From positions 918,276 to 982,275 of the forward strand of contig CAJNDS010001668.1 in NCBI GenBank assembly GCA_905221605.1: a DNA stretch of 64,000 bases, given 5' to 3'. The translations under genes were made by a program, and so were the position numbers. The notes beneath the pieces were generated by a model. That model saw only the letters and a list, made by a program, of their open reading frames with translations, had not been told where the DNA came from and ran no database searches. Numbering within the stretch: position 1 is the first letter of the stretch; every line of letters begins with the position of its first letter. Shown here one piece after another: positions 30,138 to 39,010 of the stretch. The stretch comes from Symbiodinium natans. Taxonomy: Eukaryota > Sar > Dinophyceae > Suessiales > Symbiodiniaceae.

Positions 30138-30297
30138 TGAGTTTGTAGAAAGGACGGGGGGGGGGGGTCTCAATGGGTTTATAGGGGATCTTATAGGGGT
30201 CAGGGTCCATAGAGTCAAAGAGTGACAGCGGCGACTACAGCAATCGTGGTGCAGGTATAACCCTATATAGCTACCCATGAGCCTCATAAGCTTCAAA

Positions 30298-30359
30298 ACC
30301 ATCAGCAAGATTCCCATTCGCAAGCCACACCATCAGCAAGATTCCCATTCGCAAGCCAC
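30298..30359. repeat. 31-bp perfect direct duplication
   Basis: ACCATCAGCAAGATTCCCAT followed by TCGCAAGCCAC occurs twice in tandem without mismatch, inside a plus-strand open frame (30277-30480). Confidence 0.95.
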
Positions 30360-30516
30360 AGTGGTGGTCCCGCGTTTCCGAAACCACAAGCCCCCAACCC
30401 CTGATTGCATCCAAAGCTTGTTTGTATTCAGGCTGATAAGCTTCAATGCAGCTGATCAAATTTGTGCCCCAGACCCTACCTAAACCCTGAACCCTGCGTA
30501 AACCCTAAACCCTCAG

Positions 30517-30611
30517 ATCACAGAGTTGTCTCTGAAGAGTCTGACACCCTCTCCATGGACGCACCTCCGGCATGGCAAGGGCTGGCGTATGACAACGCCT
30601 CCCTCATCTAG
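30517..30611 (+). CDS. terminal exon with TAG
   Basis: AACCCTCAG precedes (two leading bases) HRVVSEESDTLSMDAPPAWQ and GLAYDNASLI-TAG. Good G/C third positions. End of a plus-strand gene. Confidence 0.65.
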
Positions 30612-31048
30612 GAGCCCCTAAACCCTAAAGCCTAAGCCCAAGAGACCCTGAAGCCCAAAGGCCCAGGGCCCTAAGCAGGATCCGGCACCATGCTGCTTTT
30701 GTAGAAAACGGTCGTAAGCCCGCGTCACGCCAAACTACGATACGCCCTAACCCAAAAATTAGTAAGCTGTAATTTTAAGAAATCAGGACGGTCATGCGGG
30801 TTCTTGCACTTCAGCATCAGAAAGGGGGTTCAGGTCTCTGGGGCCCAAAGCAGCCGAGGGTTTAGATTGGGGCATTAGGCCATATCAGCTAGCTGCTTGA
30901 ATATGGATATATGGATGTCTCTCTCTCTCTCTATATATATATATGTGTGTATGTATCTATATATACGGGAGTGTACACGTATAAATTGTTTCGGCCAAAA
31001 ACATGTCAGTGCCATTCTGTATATGTACATACATACGACACCCCGCAG

Positions 31049-31139
31049 CCTCAAACCCGCCCCGGCCACGGCCTTAGCTTTGGAAGGCCTGCAGCCACTT
31101 CCAGCAGGCCACGAAGGCAAGAATGGCCAGCCGGCTTGA
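31049..31139 (+). CDS. candidate terminal exon
   Basis: CCCCGCAG precedes LKPAPATALALEGLQPLPAG and HEGKNGQPA-TGA. Other frames are open too. A CT/TA/GT microsatellite lies just upstream (30920-30970). Confidence 0.5.
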
Positions 31140-31371
31140 GGTTTGACTTTCTGAACACGCAACCCTTAACCATAAACCCTAAATTGGCCCTAAACCCTAG
31201 ATCTTGATTTCGGATTGGAGCAAAGGGCCTCTTCGAAGCCTGGTGAGGGTGCAGTTGTGCGGCGTGGGGTGTTCGATTGTTTGGGTCTGAATGTTTCGAC
31301 TCCCCTACGCTAAGCCCGACACCTTGACTCCCCCGAACGTGCACGGCGCCTAAGATGTAGGCAATCATCAG

Positions 31372-31423
31372 AAGTTTTTGAGGTGGAGGGTCCTTCTGAG
31401 TGCGTCGCTCGCGTTGAGTCTAG
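31372..31423 (+). CDS. small exon with GTGAGG donor
   Basis: ATCATCAG precedes VFEVEGPSECVARVES; alternative frame KFLRWRVLLSASLALSL. Splice signals are good, frame undecided. Confidence 0.5.
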
Positions 31424-31690
31424 GTGAGGGTTTCATATGTGCGAGCACTTTCCTTTGAGTTCCCTCCCTCCTTAAAACCATCCCTGCACCCCAAACCCTA
31501 AACCCTAATCCCTAATCCCTAGTCCTTGAATCATCTCCGAAGGTTTTACGCACCAGACCCTCGGTTCCGCACCCGGTCCTGAGAACCGCCCTGAACCAAA
31601 CTCCCTGTGGGGGGTTTTGGGGTGTGGGGGTTTCGGGCTTACACTGGGGCTCCCATCTTGCGGTTTTTGTTCTCTGGTTGAAGATTGAAG

Positions 31691-31900
31691 GTATGGGGTC
31701 ATACTCAGGGTTTGAGGAAGCCTCCAAAACCTACCGAAATCCTGTGAAGCATAAGCCCTGCGGCAGATCACCCGCAGGTCATTCGGCAGCTACCAACATG
31801 GGAGCAGAATTACGCCGCAGCTTTGGCAGCAGTTTTTTGGGGGAGGTGGTCAAAGCTGGGAACCCCTCTGGGCTTGCGACACTCAAAGCTGTCATCAGGG
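31691..31900 (+). CDS. long exon, unknown protein
   Basis: A GATTGAAG acceptor precedes 69 open codons (GSYSGFEEASKTYRNPVKH, TNMGAELRRSFGSSFLGE, KAGNPSGLATLKAVI) to donor GTTCAGGGTTTAGGG. It ends in phase 1 and fits the next exon. Confidence 0.7.
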
Positions 31901-32049
31901 GTTCAGGGTTTAGGGTTCAGGGTTTAGGGTTTAGGGTTTAGGGTTTTGGGCTTGGGACTCGGGGTTCCTGATCCATCATTCGCCCTTGCACCTAGACTTC
32001 TGAAAGCCAGAACCATCCAGGCAAAGTGAAATATTCGAATCCCACCCAG

Positions 32050-32136
32050 GCCAGTTGAACATGTTTCTCATGGACTTCTGTCATTGCTATATGTTTATGG
32101 GAGGCCCGGCTTCATGCAAAGTCTGCAAAAGCAAGG
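32050..32136 (+). CDS. Cys-containing exon
   Basis: CCACCCAG precedes QLNMFLMDFCHCYMFMGG and PASCKVCKSK, donor GTGATT. Two CxC/CxxC pairs are visible. The two leading bases fit phase 1 of the preceding exon. A following stretch (PSFMNQCPCCRPHERA at 32249) has another CxxC. Confidence 0.6.
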
Positions 32137-32396
32137 GTGATTCTGTACATTTGACATGCGCGTGAACTTTGAGTTTAATTATTAAGAACTAGCCAAAATA
32201 CGGAATAGAACTTCCCTTGCCAAGAGTTGAAAGTATCTGGGTTTCAGGGCACCCTCATTCATGAATCAATGCCCTTGCTGTAGACCCCATGAAAGGGCCT
32301 TGTAAGCGGGGGGGGAGAGCCTAAACCCTATATACGCCCTTAAACCCCAAGACCCTAAACCCCAAACCCTAAACCCCGAAACCCCTAAACCCCCAG

Positions 32397-32529
32397 TGCG
32401 GGGAGGGCTGGCTTGGTAGTGTTTGGCCGACGCTTTTGAAGACGAAGGACCTCGTGGCGCATGCCTCCAGCCACCTCGAGCGCCTCTCGTCGAGTGTTTG
32501 GGGCTTGCAGGGGTTGATTTCAACAATTT
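32397..32529 (+). CDS. long exon, unknown protein
   Basis: CCCCCAG precedes CGEGWLGSVWPTLLKTKD, LVAHASSHLERLSSSVWGL and continues to about 32529; G/C third positions are strong. The donor is uncertain (GTTACG or an earlier GT). Confidence 0.65.
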
Positions 32530-32657
32530 GTTACGCACCCTTAACCCTTAATCCACATAAGGCCATGGAAGTTTGATTTGTGTTAGGGGCCCCCAAACCT
32601 ACCCTAGTTTAGGGTTTAGGGTACACAGACTTAGGGTTTTTCGAAAACGAAGCGCAG

Positions 32658-32753
32658 AATCATAAGTTGAGTATGAGATGGCTTCCAGGGGTGGCACGGT
32701 TGAGCTTTCGGTGCTTCGGATGGATTGGAACCCTACACCCTAGCTTTCCTCTG
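32658..32753 (+). CDS. candidate exon
   Basis: GCGCAG precedes NHKLSMRWLPGVARLSF and GWIGTLHPSFPL, donor GTGTAGGGTTTAGGG. A second open frame starts with ATG (MASRGGTVELSVLRMDW). Confidence 0.45.
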
Positions 32754-33088
32754 GTGTAGGGTTTAGGGTTTAGGGTTTAGGGTCTAGGGTTTAGGGTTTA
32801 GGGTTTAGGGTTTAAGTTGAGGACTCCTGAACACAAACCTCCCACTAAACCCTAAATCCCCCAGAAGCCTTACAAACCAACGCAGCCGTGGTGCCCTCTG
32901 GGGTTTAGGGTTTAGGGTTTAGGGTTTAGGGTTTAGGGTTTAGGGTTTAGGGTTTAGGGTTTAGGGTTTAGGGTTTAGGGTCTGCAACCCAAAAGGCTAG
33001 AATCCTAAGCCAAAAACCCCAAATCCTACAAAACACCCTAAACCTTAAACCCTAAACCCTAAACCCTAAACCCCAAACCTGGCCCAAG

Positions 33089-33161
33089 GCGTTTGGCATC
33101 GGATCGGCTTGGCCCCTTGTCGCTAGGGCTGGAAACTTGAGGGCAGCCCTGCGGTTGAAGG
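33089..33161 (+). CDS. candidate exon
   Basis: GGCCCAAG precedes AFGIGSAWPLVARAGNL and RAALRLK, donor GTTTAGG. Confidence 0.5.
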
Positions 33162-33545
33162 GTTTAGGATTGGGGAGGAGGGCGTGAGGGTTTGGGGGCT
33201 TAGGGGCTAGAATCTACTTTGGGGTCGAGGGGCTTTGGGGCTTGCAGGGGTCTGGGTTCAATTGGTGTTTGAGTTTTTTGGGGTTGAATTCGGATTTTGG
33301 GGTTCAGGGGCTGTGGCGGTTGAGCGCACGAGAAGCCCCGGAAGCCCTGACCCTAAACTCTAGACCCGAAGCCCTAAACCCTAAACCCTAAACCCAGCCC
33401 ACAACTCTAAACCCAGCCCGAAACCCGAAACCCTAACCCCCCCTCCACCCCCCCCCCCCACAAAAATTATCATAGTAATAATAATAATAGTAATAAGACT
33501 AATAAGAATAATAATCAGAACAGTAGTAGTAATAATACAACCAAG

Positions 33546-33626
33546 GACCACGCCCTGTTCTGCCAGCGAGTGGCGGCCGCCCAGCCGGGCCAGGGACAGC
33601 TTCCCTGGGCCCTAGGCCGAGCGTTC
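33546..33626 (+). CDS. exon of a gene ending at 34807
   Basis: ACAACCAAG precedes DHALFCQRVAAAQPGQG and QLPWALGRAF, donor GTTTAGGG; about 22 of 27 codons end in G/C. Phase 0 on both sides, compatible with the next exon. An AAT-rich microsatellite (33466-33530) precedes it. Confidence 0.75.
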
Positions 33627-33892
33627 GTTTAGGGTTTAGAGCTAGGGTTTAGGGTTTAGGGTTTAGGGTTTAGGGTTTAGGGTTATTCAGGGTTTGGGGT
33701 TTAGGGTTCAGGGGCATAGTGATGTTGTTTCATTTTCTTTTCGGGGGGGGGGGGGGGGTTTAGTGGGGTTTGGGCTTTGAGGTTTTAGGCATTTGCTTGA
33801 GGGGCTTGGGCTTGGTAGGGTTTCGTGGAGTTTGGAGGTTCAGTTGGATTTCGGTAGCTTTTCGGGTTACGGCTTCATGCATGTGGCTACAG

Positions 33893-33958
33893 GTTCAGGC
33901 TCAAAAACCCAGAGCCATAAACCTTCAACAGATTCAGCCTGCTTCAGGCACCTACGTG
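33893..33958 (+). CDS. exon with consensus donor
   Basis: GGCTACAG precedes VQAQKPRAINLQQIQPAS and GTYV, followed by GTGAGT. Phase 0. Confidence 0.65.
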
Positions 33959-34117
33959 GTGAGTTTAGGGCCTAGGGCTTCGTACCCCCCCAAAAAAGGA
34001 ACCAACACTTGGAGAAGTGGCCCTAAACCCTAAACCCTATGTACCCTAAACCCTAAACCCTAAACCCTAAACCCACAAGTGTAAGACTCCATGAAGTAGA
34101 TGGCCACAATGCCACAG

Positions 34118-34428
34118 GGCACACGCACGTAGCGGCTCCGCCATAGTTTTCTTCGTCCCGTTAGGCAGGTCCCTGGACCTTCAACAATAAGCCCCCAAAA
34201 GACCCTAAACCCTAAAGCCCTAAACCCCAACCCTAAACCCTAAATCCTCAAACCCTAAACCCTAAACCCAAAAACCCTAAACCCTAAACCCAAAAACCCT
34301 ACCCTAGACCCTAGACCCTGAACCTTTCAAGCCACGGGAAAGAGTTGTCCAGGTGAGGCGGAGGTGCACGCCGACTGCACGCTACGACAGTCAGAGGCCT
34401 TGTCTGCCCAAGTTGAGACCCGATTAGG
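34118..34428 (+). CDS. two exons
   Basis: 34118-34168 reads AHARSGSAIVFFVPLG (donor GTCCCT). 34343-34428 reads SCPGEAEVHADCTLRQSE then ALSAQVETRL, donor GTTTAGGG, with strong G/C third positions. Confidence 0.6.
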
Positions 34429-34575
34429 GTTTAGGGTTTAGGGTTTAGGGTTTAGGGTTTGGGGTTTAGGGTTTAGGGTTTGGGGTTTAGGGTTTAGGGT
34501 TTAGGGTTTAGGGTTTAGGGTTTAGGGTTTAGGGTTTAGGGTTTAGGGTTTAGGGTTTAGGGTTTAGGGTTTAGG
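34429..34575. repeat. (TTTAGGG)n array
   Basis: About 20 units, two TTTGGGG variants, directly after the exon donor. Confidence 0.95.
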
Positions 34576-34744
34576 GGGCTTCGGGTCGAGGATTTTCTCC
34601 ACTATCTGATCTAAGTGCAATGAAGCCGCCCGCAACTACCCGACGTGACCATTCCTGAAACCCTAAACCCTGAAACCCTGAAACCCTGAAACCCTGAAAC
34701 CCTGACACCCTAAACCCAACGCGCGGCCATGTGGCACGCGTCAG

Positions 34745-34807
34745 GGCTTCGGGAGCTCACTGGAAAACCGGATTGGCGCCTGCAAGTCCGATGGCCACCC
34801 GAGCTGA
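34745..34807 (+). CDS. terminal exon with TGA
   Basis: ACGCGTCAG precedes GFGSSLENRIGACKSDGH and PS-TGA. Phase 0. Taken as the end of the gene that includes 33546-34428. Confidence 0.65.
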   Translation, partial: GFGSSLENRIGACKSDGHPS

Positions 34808-34844
34808 ACCCCCGAGTCGCTTTTGGGAACCTCAGAACCTCAAC

Positions 34845-35045
34845 TCCAAAACCCTACTAAACCCCAAGAAACTCTAAGAAACCCTACTCAACCCTAAACC
34901 CTACTAAACCCTAAGAAACTCTAAGAAACCCTACGCAACCCTAAACCCTACTAAACCCTAAACTCTAAGCCCTAATCAACCCTAAACCCTAAGCCCTAAA
35001 CCCTAAACCCTACACCCTACTAAACCCTAAGCCCTAAATCCTACA
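34845..35045. repeat. CCCTACTAAACCCTAAGAAACT compound array
   Basis: A higher-order unit (ACTAAACCCTAAGAAACTC, TAAGAAACCCTACGCAACC) is repeated about three times, then returns to CCCTAAA. Confidence 0.85.
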
Positions 35046-35132
35046 GGGTTTAAGGCGCTCAAGCTTTGCGCTTCAGTCTTTGGGGTGGGGGGCTGCCTGG
35101 AAGGCCAGGTCTACACCACTGTTCGGGGCAGG

Positions 35133-35320
35133 GTTTAGGGTCTAGGGTCTAGGGTCTAGGGTCTAGGGTCTAGGGTCTAGGGTCTAGGGTCTAGGGTCTA
35201 GGGTCTAGGGTCTAGGGTTTAGGGTTTAGGGTTTAGGGTTTAGGGTTTAGGGTTTAGGGTTTAGGGTTGAGGGCTTAGGGTTTAGGGTTTAGGGTTTAGG
35301 GGTTCGGGTTTGGGGTCTAG
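35133..35320. repeat. TCTAGGG block followed by TTTAGGG
   Basis: Twelve or so consecutive TCTAGGG units and then about ten TTTAGGG units; sharp switch. Confidence 0.95.
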
Positions 35321-35334
35321 GGTTTAGGGCGTAG

Positions 35335-35409
35335 GACTTTCCTCTGACGACCGCGGCTGTACCAAAATTGTCCGTGTATGCTCCACCCGTACTAATCCGA
35401 GCCCCCTAA
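35335..35409 (+). CDS. candidate exon
   Basis: GGCGTAG precedes DFPLTTAAVPKLSVYAPP and VLIRAP-TAA; a GTGTAT at 35374 is an alternative donor. Confidence 0.45.
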   Translation, partial: DFPLTTAAVPKLSVYAPPVLIRAP

Positions 35410-35632
35410 ACCCTAAACCCTAACCCCTAACATCCTGGACCCTAATCCGAGCTCCAAAGGCTGGTTTAGGGTTTAGGGTTTAGGGTTTAGGGTTTAGGGT
35501 TTAGGGTTTAGGGTTTAGGGTTTAGGGTTTAGGGGTGTAGATGCACTTTGTCCTTTCGTGTTTCTGTTTTGAGGTTTGGGCTTCAGGGCTTTGGGATGGA
35601 GCTTTGAGGACTGTGAGGGCCCGCGAATTCAG

Positions 35633-35707
35633 GGCTCCAACTCCCCAGGCAGCCCTGATGTGACCCGAAGCCGAACACCGAAAGCTTTAAGCCCCGAGCT
35701 TGGGGAT
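35633..35707 (+). CDS. exon running into a family-1 element
   Basis: GAATTCAG precedes GSNSPGSPDVTRSRTPKA and LSPELGD. The donor GTTCAG is the GATGTT of the element's left terminus, so the last exon bases are element sequence. Confidence 0.5.
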
Positions 35708-35843
35708 GTTCAGCCTGATACGAACAGTCCTTAGTAGGGACTATAATCGGTTATGATCGGTTATAATAGCCTAGTAGGGATTATAATTGGGGGTACTCTA
35801 TAATCCCCATTAAGGGCTGTGAGTATAAGGGGGAGCATTCCAA
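35700..35843 (+). mobile_element. family-1 element, longer copy
   Basis: TTGGGGATGTTCAG..GATACGAACAGTCC at the left and GTATAAGGGGGAGCATTCCAA at the right; the interior has duplicated GGTTATAAT words. Confidence 0.75.
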
Positions 35844-35865
35844 CCTGAACTCTACATGGTCTCAG

Positions 35866-35940
35866 GAATGTGGGAGAACCTGCCCAGCGCCCTTACCCCG
35901 GTTGATGGTCCTGCTGGGGCTTCGGCGTTGACGTCTCGGG
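35866..35940 (+). CDS. exon of an unidentified gene
   Basis: ATGGTCTCAG precedes MWENLPSALTPVDGPAGAS and ALTSRG, donor GTGCTT; strong G/C third positions. Confidence 0.6.
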
Positions 35941-36082
35941 GTGCTTAGGGCTTTGGGGGGTGCGATTCGGGTGTGCAGGGTTCCGACGTTGCTTGCGGGT
36001 AAGGAGGCCGGCAGACCTGTAGCTTGCAAGAGGCCCCGTTTGGGGTGAAGACCTTGTTGCCTGGCCCGAGAGGCCATCTCAG

Positions 36083-36225
36083 AATCAAGCCCTCTTGAAA
36101 TGGATAGTTGTAGTTTCGGGAGCAAAGGGATTTGCAATGGGAGTTTGGCAATTTTCGAAGGGATTTGCTGAGAGTCGGGGACTAAATCAATGTGCCAAGG
36201 AAGGAGAAGAAGTTATGACGCCATG
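36083..36225 (+). CDS. long exon-like frame
   Basis: CCATCTCAG precedes NQALLKWIVVVSGAKGFAM, VWQFSKGFAESRGLNQCA and KEGEEVMTPCS. The donor is not determined. Confidence 0.5.
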
Positions 36226-36231
36226 CAGTAG

Positions 36232-36315
36232 GAGGCAGACAGAGCACATGTGGCAGCACTGAAACTCGCAGGCTGGACACACTGTGAGGCAGCATGGTTA
36301 GGGAACCCTTGGGAT
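36232..36315 (+). CDS. exon ending exactly inside a family-1 left terminus
   Basis: GCAGTAG precedes 28 codons (EADRAHVAALKLAGWTHC, EAAWLGNPWD). The last codons are encoded by TTGGGAT of the element and the donor is GTTCTC. Phase 0. Confidence 0.65.
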
Positions 36316-36420
36316 GTTCTCCCTTATACTAACAGCCCTTCAACAGGGATTTCAGTATACCATAGGGGGTGCTGTAGTCCCTATTCAGGACTGCTAGTAT
36401 AAAAGGTGGAATATCCCAAG
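36309..36420 (+). mobile_element. family-1 element that forms an intron
   Basis: The ends TTGGGATGTTCTCCCTTATA and GGAATATCCCAA are inverted. The predicted intron is 36316-36420 (GTTCTC...CCCAAG), so almost the whole element is removed by splicing, leaving TTGGGAT in the upstream exon. Confidence 0.75.
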
Positions 36421-36705
36421 AGTCTTAGAGAACCCTTTGATCAATTCGCCAGAGTTTCGGGCTCAGGGTTTACAGGAACCCACCCAGCTCAGAGATTGTG
36501 GTGCAGACAAGAAGGCCAAGTAAGGGGCGAAAGCCCTGCAGATAAGGATTGGCAGTGTTTGAGCTGCTGTGCCCCAGGCCACGGGTGCTTCAAACACCCA
36601 ACATCCCATACCCGCAGCGCGGCATCAATACTCGAATCCCGAAGCCTGGAATCCTCAAAATCAAGTCCCCGAAGCCTCAAATGCCGAAAAAACCTTGGCC
36701 TGGGA
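36421..36705 (+). CDS. exon after the element-derived intron
   Basis: In phase 0 the frame continues SLREPFDQFARVSGSGFTG, RLWCRQEGQVRGESPADK, DWQCLSCCAPGHGCFKHP. Cys/His spacing resembles a small zinc-binding motif. The 3' boundary is uncertain; the last part is degenerate repeat. Confidence 0.6.
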
Positions 36706-36793
36706 TTTAGGGTGATTCGGGATCAGGCTATGGGTTAGGGTTTTTGGGATTGAGGGTTTCGGTGTTTTAGGGTTTCAGGCTTTGGGGGTTAAG

Positions 36794-36856
36794 GTCGTCG
36801 ACTGGCTGAGGACTTGCGTTCCGTTCTGGCGGAGAGACGGCCGCGAGAAGGAGGAG
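36794..36856 (+). CDS. exon with GTGAGG donor
   Basis: GGGTTAAG precedes VVDWLRTCVPFWRRDGRE and KEE; about 17 of 21 codons end in G/C. Confidence 0.65.
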
Positions 36857-37263
36857 GTGAGGTGGATGTGCGGGAGAGAGGGGGTAAAAGTAGGTTTAGG
36901 GTGGGGTTCAGGATTCAGGGTTCAGGGTTCAAATTTTAGGGATGTGCTGGAGGGGGGGTAAAGTGATCACAAGGTCCTTCAGGGCTTAGAACGATTCAGG
37001 GTTGAGGGTTTCTTTAGGGTTTAGGGTTTGGGGTTTGGGGTTTAGGGTTTTGAGGGCTTCTTTAGTTAGCAACTACCATTTCCAGTTTCCATGCACACCC
37101 CCTCATTGGCCACCTGAAGACCCCAACCACAACAACCTATGCCTCAACCTTCAATGCACCGAAAGACCCCGTTCCAAGACCCACGTGAAGATTCCATACT
37201 ATGCAACCACACCTATTATACCCCCATAGAAAATAGCTTACTATCTCCATACCATGCACCACC

Positions 37264-37530
37264 CCCTAGGACATGTCATAGACCCAAACCCAGACCTTCC
37301 TGTAAACCCACCATACAACCAACTAGAAACTCAACCGCCCGACCTATTCTTGGGCATCCTCAGACCCAAACCCAGACCCTTCAACAAAAAACCACCATAG
37401 ACCCACCAGAAACCCAACCAGACGACCTGTTCTAGGCCACATCACAGACCCAAACCCGGACCCTTGCACACAAACCCACCTCAGACCTACTAAGAACTCA
37501 ACAACATGACCTGTTCTAGGCCAGCCTCAA
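37264..37530. repeat. degenerate ~84-bp minisatellite inside the element
   Basis: Three units each carry CAGACCCAAACCCAGACC, a CACCATAGACC-like stretch, AGAAACTCAACC and GACCTGTTCTAGG. The plus-strand frame across it is repeat-driven. Confidence 0.75.
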
Positions 37531-37729
37531 CCCCACATCCCTTGACACATAGAAAATCATGACATCCACCCTCAAACCCCTAAAGTAAGAAAACGAAAAT
37601 GATTCGTTCTGATAACTGTGCGATAGCGGGGTTCCAGTCTAGGATTCTGGCAATATTTCATTACTCGTCTGGATTCCTGTCTTTCAGCTTCGAGCGTGCC
37701 CCCCCGCCCCCCGGAGCATTCCATATTTC

Positions 37730-38935
37730 ATGCATCTCTCAATGGCCATAAGAGCTGGCTCGGTAATGTCCATATTCTTCCTGACAGAAAGGATTGCATT
37801 CCAGTCCTTTCCTGCAATTCGTCCTGGCTCCTGGAGCGTTCCCGCTCTAGGTCAGCCACGTGTCCACTATATACACAGACGGACTCGGGATCCGCATTCT
37901 CAGCGCTGGACTTTCCAGCAATGTATAGCCAGGAACAAAGGCCTGTCATGCGATTTGCCAGTCTCAGGAGGCAATCAGCATACTTGTGCAGTGCGGACAG
38001 ATGGTCAGCTCGTTTGCTTTGGAGACAATAAATGGCCAACCACTGATGGGCAGTGTGACGTGCCGGTAGATTTGGGACCAGTTTTGGCAGTCTCAGCGAA
38101 CGGTTTCCATACTTGTGCAGTGCAGGCAGATGGTCAGCTCGTTTGCTTTGGTGAGAACGCGCATGAGCAGTGTGACGTACCAGCACGTTTGGGATCAGTT
38201 TTGGCAGTCTCAGCGGGCCTTTGTCATACTTGTGCAGTGCGGACTGACGGTCAGCTCGTCTGCTTTGGAGGTTTTAAACACAACAGACATGGGCAGTGTG
38301 ATGTACCAGCAGATTTGGGACCAGTTTTGGCCGTCTCAGCGGGCGCTTACCATACTTGTGCAGTGCGGACAGACGGTCAGCTGGTCTGCTTTGGGCGGAA
38401 CGATTACAGACAGTGTGACGTGCCAGCACGTTTGGGATCAGTTTTGGCAGTCTCAGCGGGCTTTCATCATACTTGTGCTGTGCGGACAGATGGTCAGCTC
38501 GTCTGCTTTGGAGCCAACCTATGGCAAGAGAGTGGTGGGCAGTGTGATGTACCAGCAGATTTGGGACCAGTTTTAGCCGTCTCAGCAGGCGCTTCCCACA
38601 CTTGTGCAGTGCGGACAGATGGTCAGCTCGTCTGCTTTGGAGACAACGAATCTGGACAGTGTGACGTGCCAGCAGATCTCGGGCGGGCTTTGGCAGTGTC
38701 AGCCGGCAGTTGGCATACTTGTGCTCTCCGGGCAGATGGTCAGCTCGTCTGCTTTGGAGACAACAGAAATGGGCAGTGTGATGTGCCGGCAGATTATTTG
38801 GGAGCAGTTTGGAAAGTCCAGTTTGGTTCTTGGGCTGGCGGTGGCGCTCATGCGTGGCGCAGGCGTTGGGTCTGGCGCTGCCGGCGCTGGGTCCGGCGCT
38901 TTTGGCACGAGCTCCGGTTTCTGCTGGGGTTTTAG
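37730..38935 (+). CDS. RCC1-like repeat protein, 401 aa
   Basis: Residues from about 80 to 370 are seven tandem repeats of ~39-45 aa with the core HTCAVRTDGQLVCFG and QCDVPADLGPVLAVSAG. This is the RCC1/HERC-type beta-propeller pattern; RCC1 itself has seven blades. Known relatives act in Ran exchange, ubiquitin ligases and UV sensing; here no other domain shows, so the role is open. The DNA repeats (about 117-132 bp) are nearly identical. The first ~80 residues are not repeat-like and the start is uncertain. The C-terminus leaves the repeat and turns Trp/Arg-rich (HAWRRRWVWRCRRWVRR). Intronless. Confidence 0.8.
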   Translation: MHLSMAIRAGSVMSIFFLTERIAFQSFPAIRPGSWSVPALGQPRVHYIHRRTRDPHSQRWTFQQCIARNKGLSCDLPVSGGNQHTCAVRTDGQLVCFGDNKWPTTDGQCDVPVDLGPVLAVSANGFHTCAVQADGQLVCFGENAHEQCDVPARLGSVLAVSAGLCHTCAVRTDGQLVCFGGFKHNRHGQCDVPADLGPVLAVSAGAYHTCAVRTDGQLVCFGRNDYRQCDVPARLGSVLAVSAGFHHTCAVRTDGQLVCFGANLWQESGGQCDVPADLGPVLAVSAGASHTCAVRTDGQLVCFGDNESGQCDVPADLGRALAVSAGSWHTCALRADGQLVCFGDNRNGQCDVPADYLGAVWKVQFGSWAGGGAHAWRRRWVWRCRRWVRRFWHELRFLLGF

Positions 38936-38945
38936 TCTGTCATTG

Positions 38946-39010
38946 TAACACTTGTGCTATGTAGCTCGTCTGCTTTGGGGACAGCTGTTCTGGCAAGCGT
39001 GATGTGCTCA
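38946..39010 (+). pseudogene. truncated eighth RCC1 repeat
   Basis: CACTTGTGC..AGCTCGTCTGCTTTGG and GTGATGTGCTC match the repeat DNA, but the GTGCGGACAGATGGTC section is deleted and the piece lies beyond the TAG of the main ORF. Confidence 0.75.

Noticed and set aside
37002..37435. Pro/Thr-rich ORFs at the element's left end
   Set aside because: They cross the terminal inverted repeat and a minisatellite; the mirror-image end gives an unrelated frame.
37728..38186. 152-codon minus-strand ORF and other frames across the RCC1 repeats
   Set aside because: They are antisense or out-of-frame shadows of the repeated RCC1-like coding sequence.
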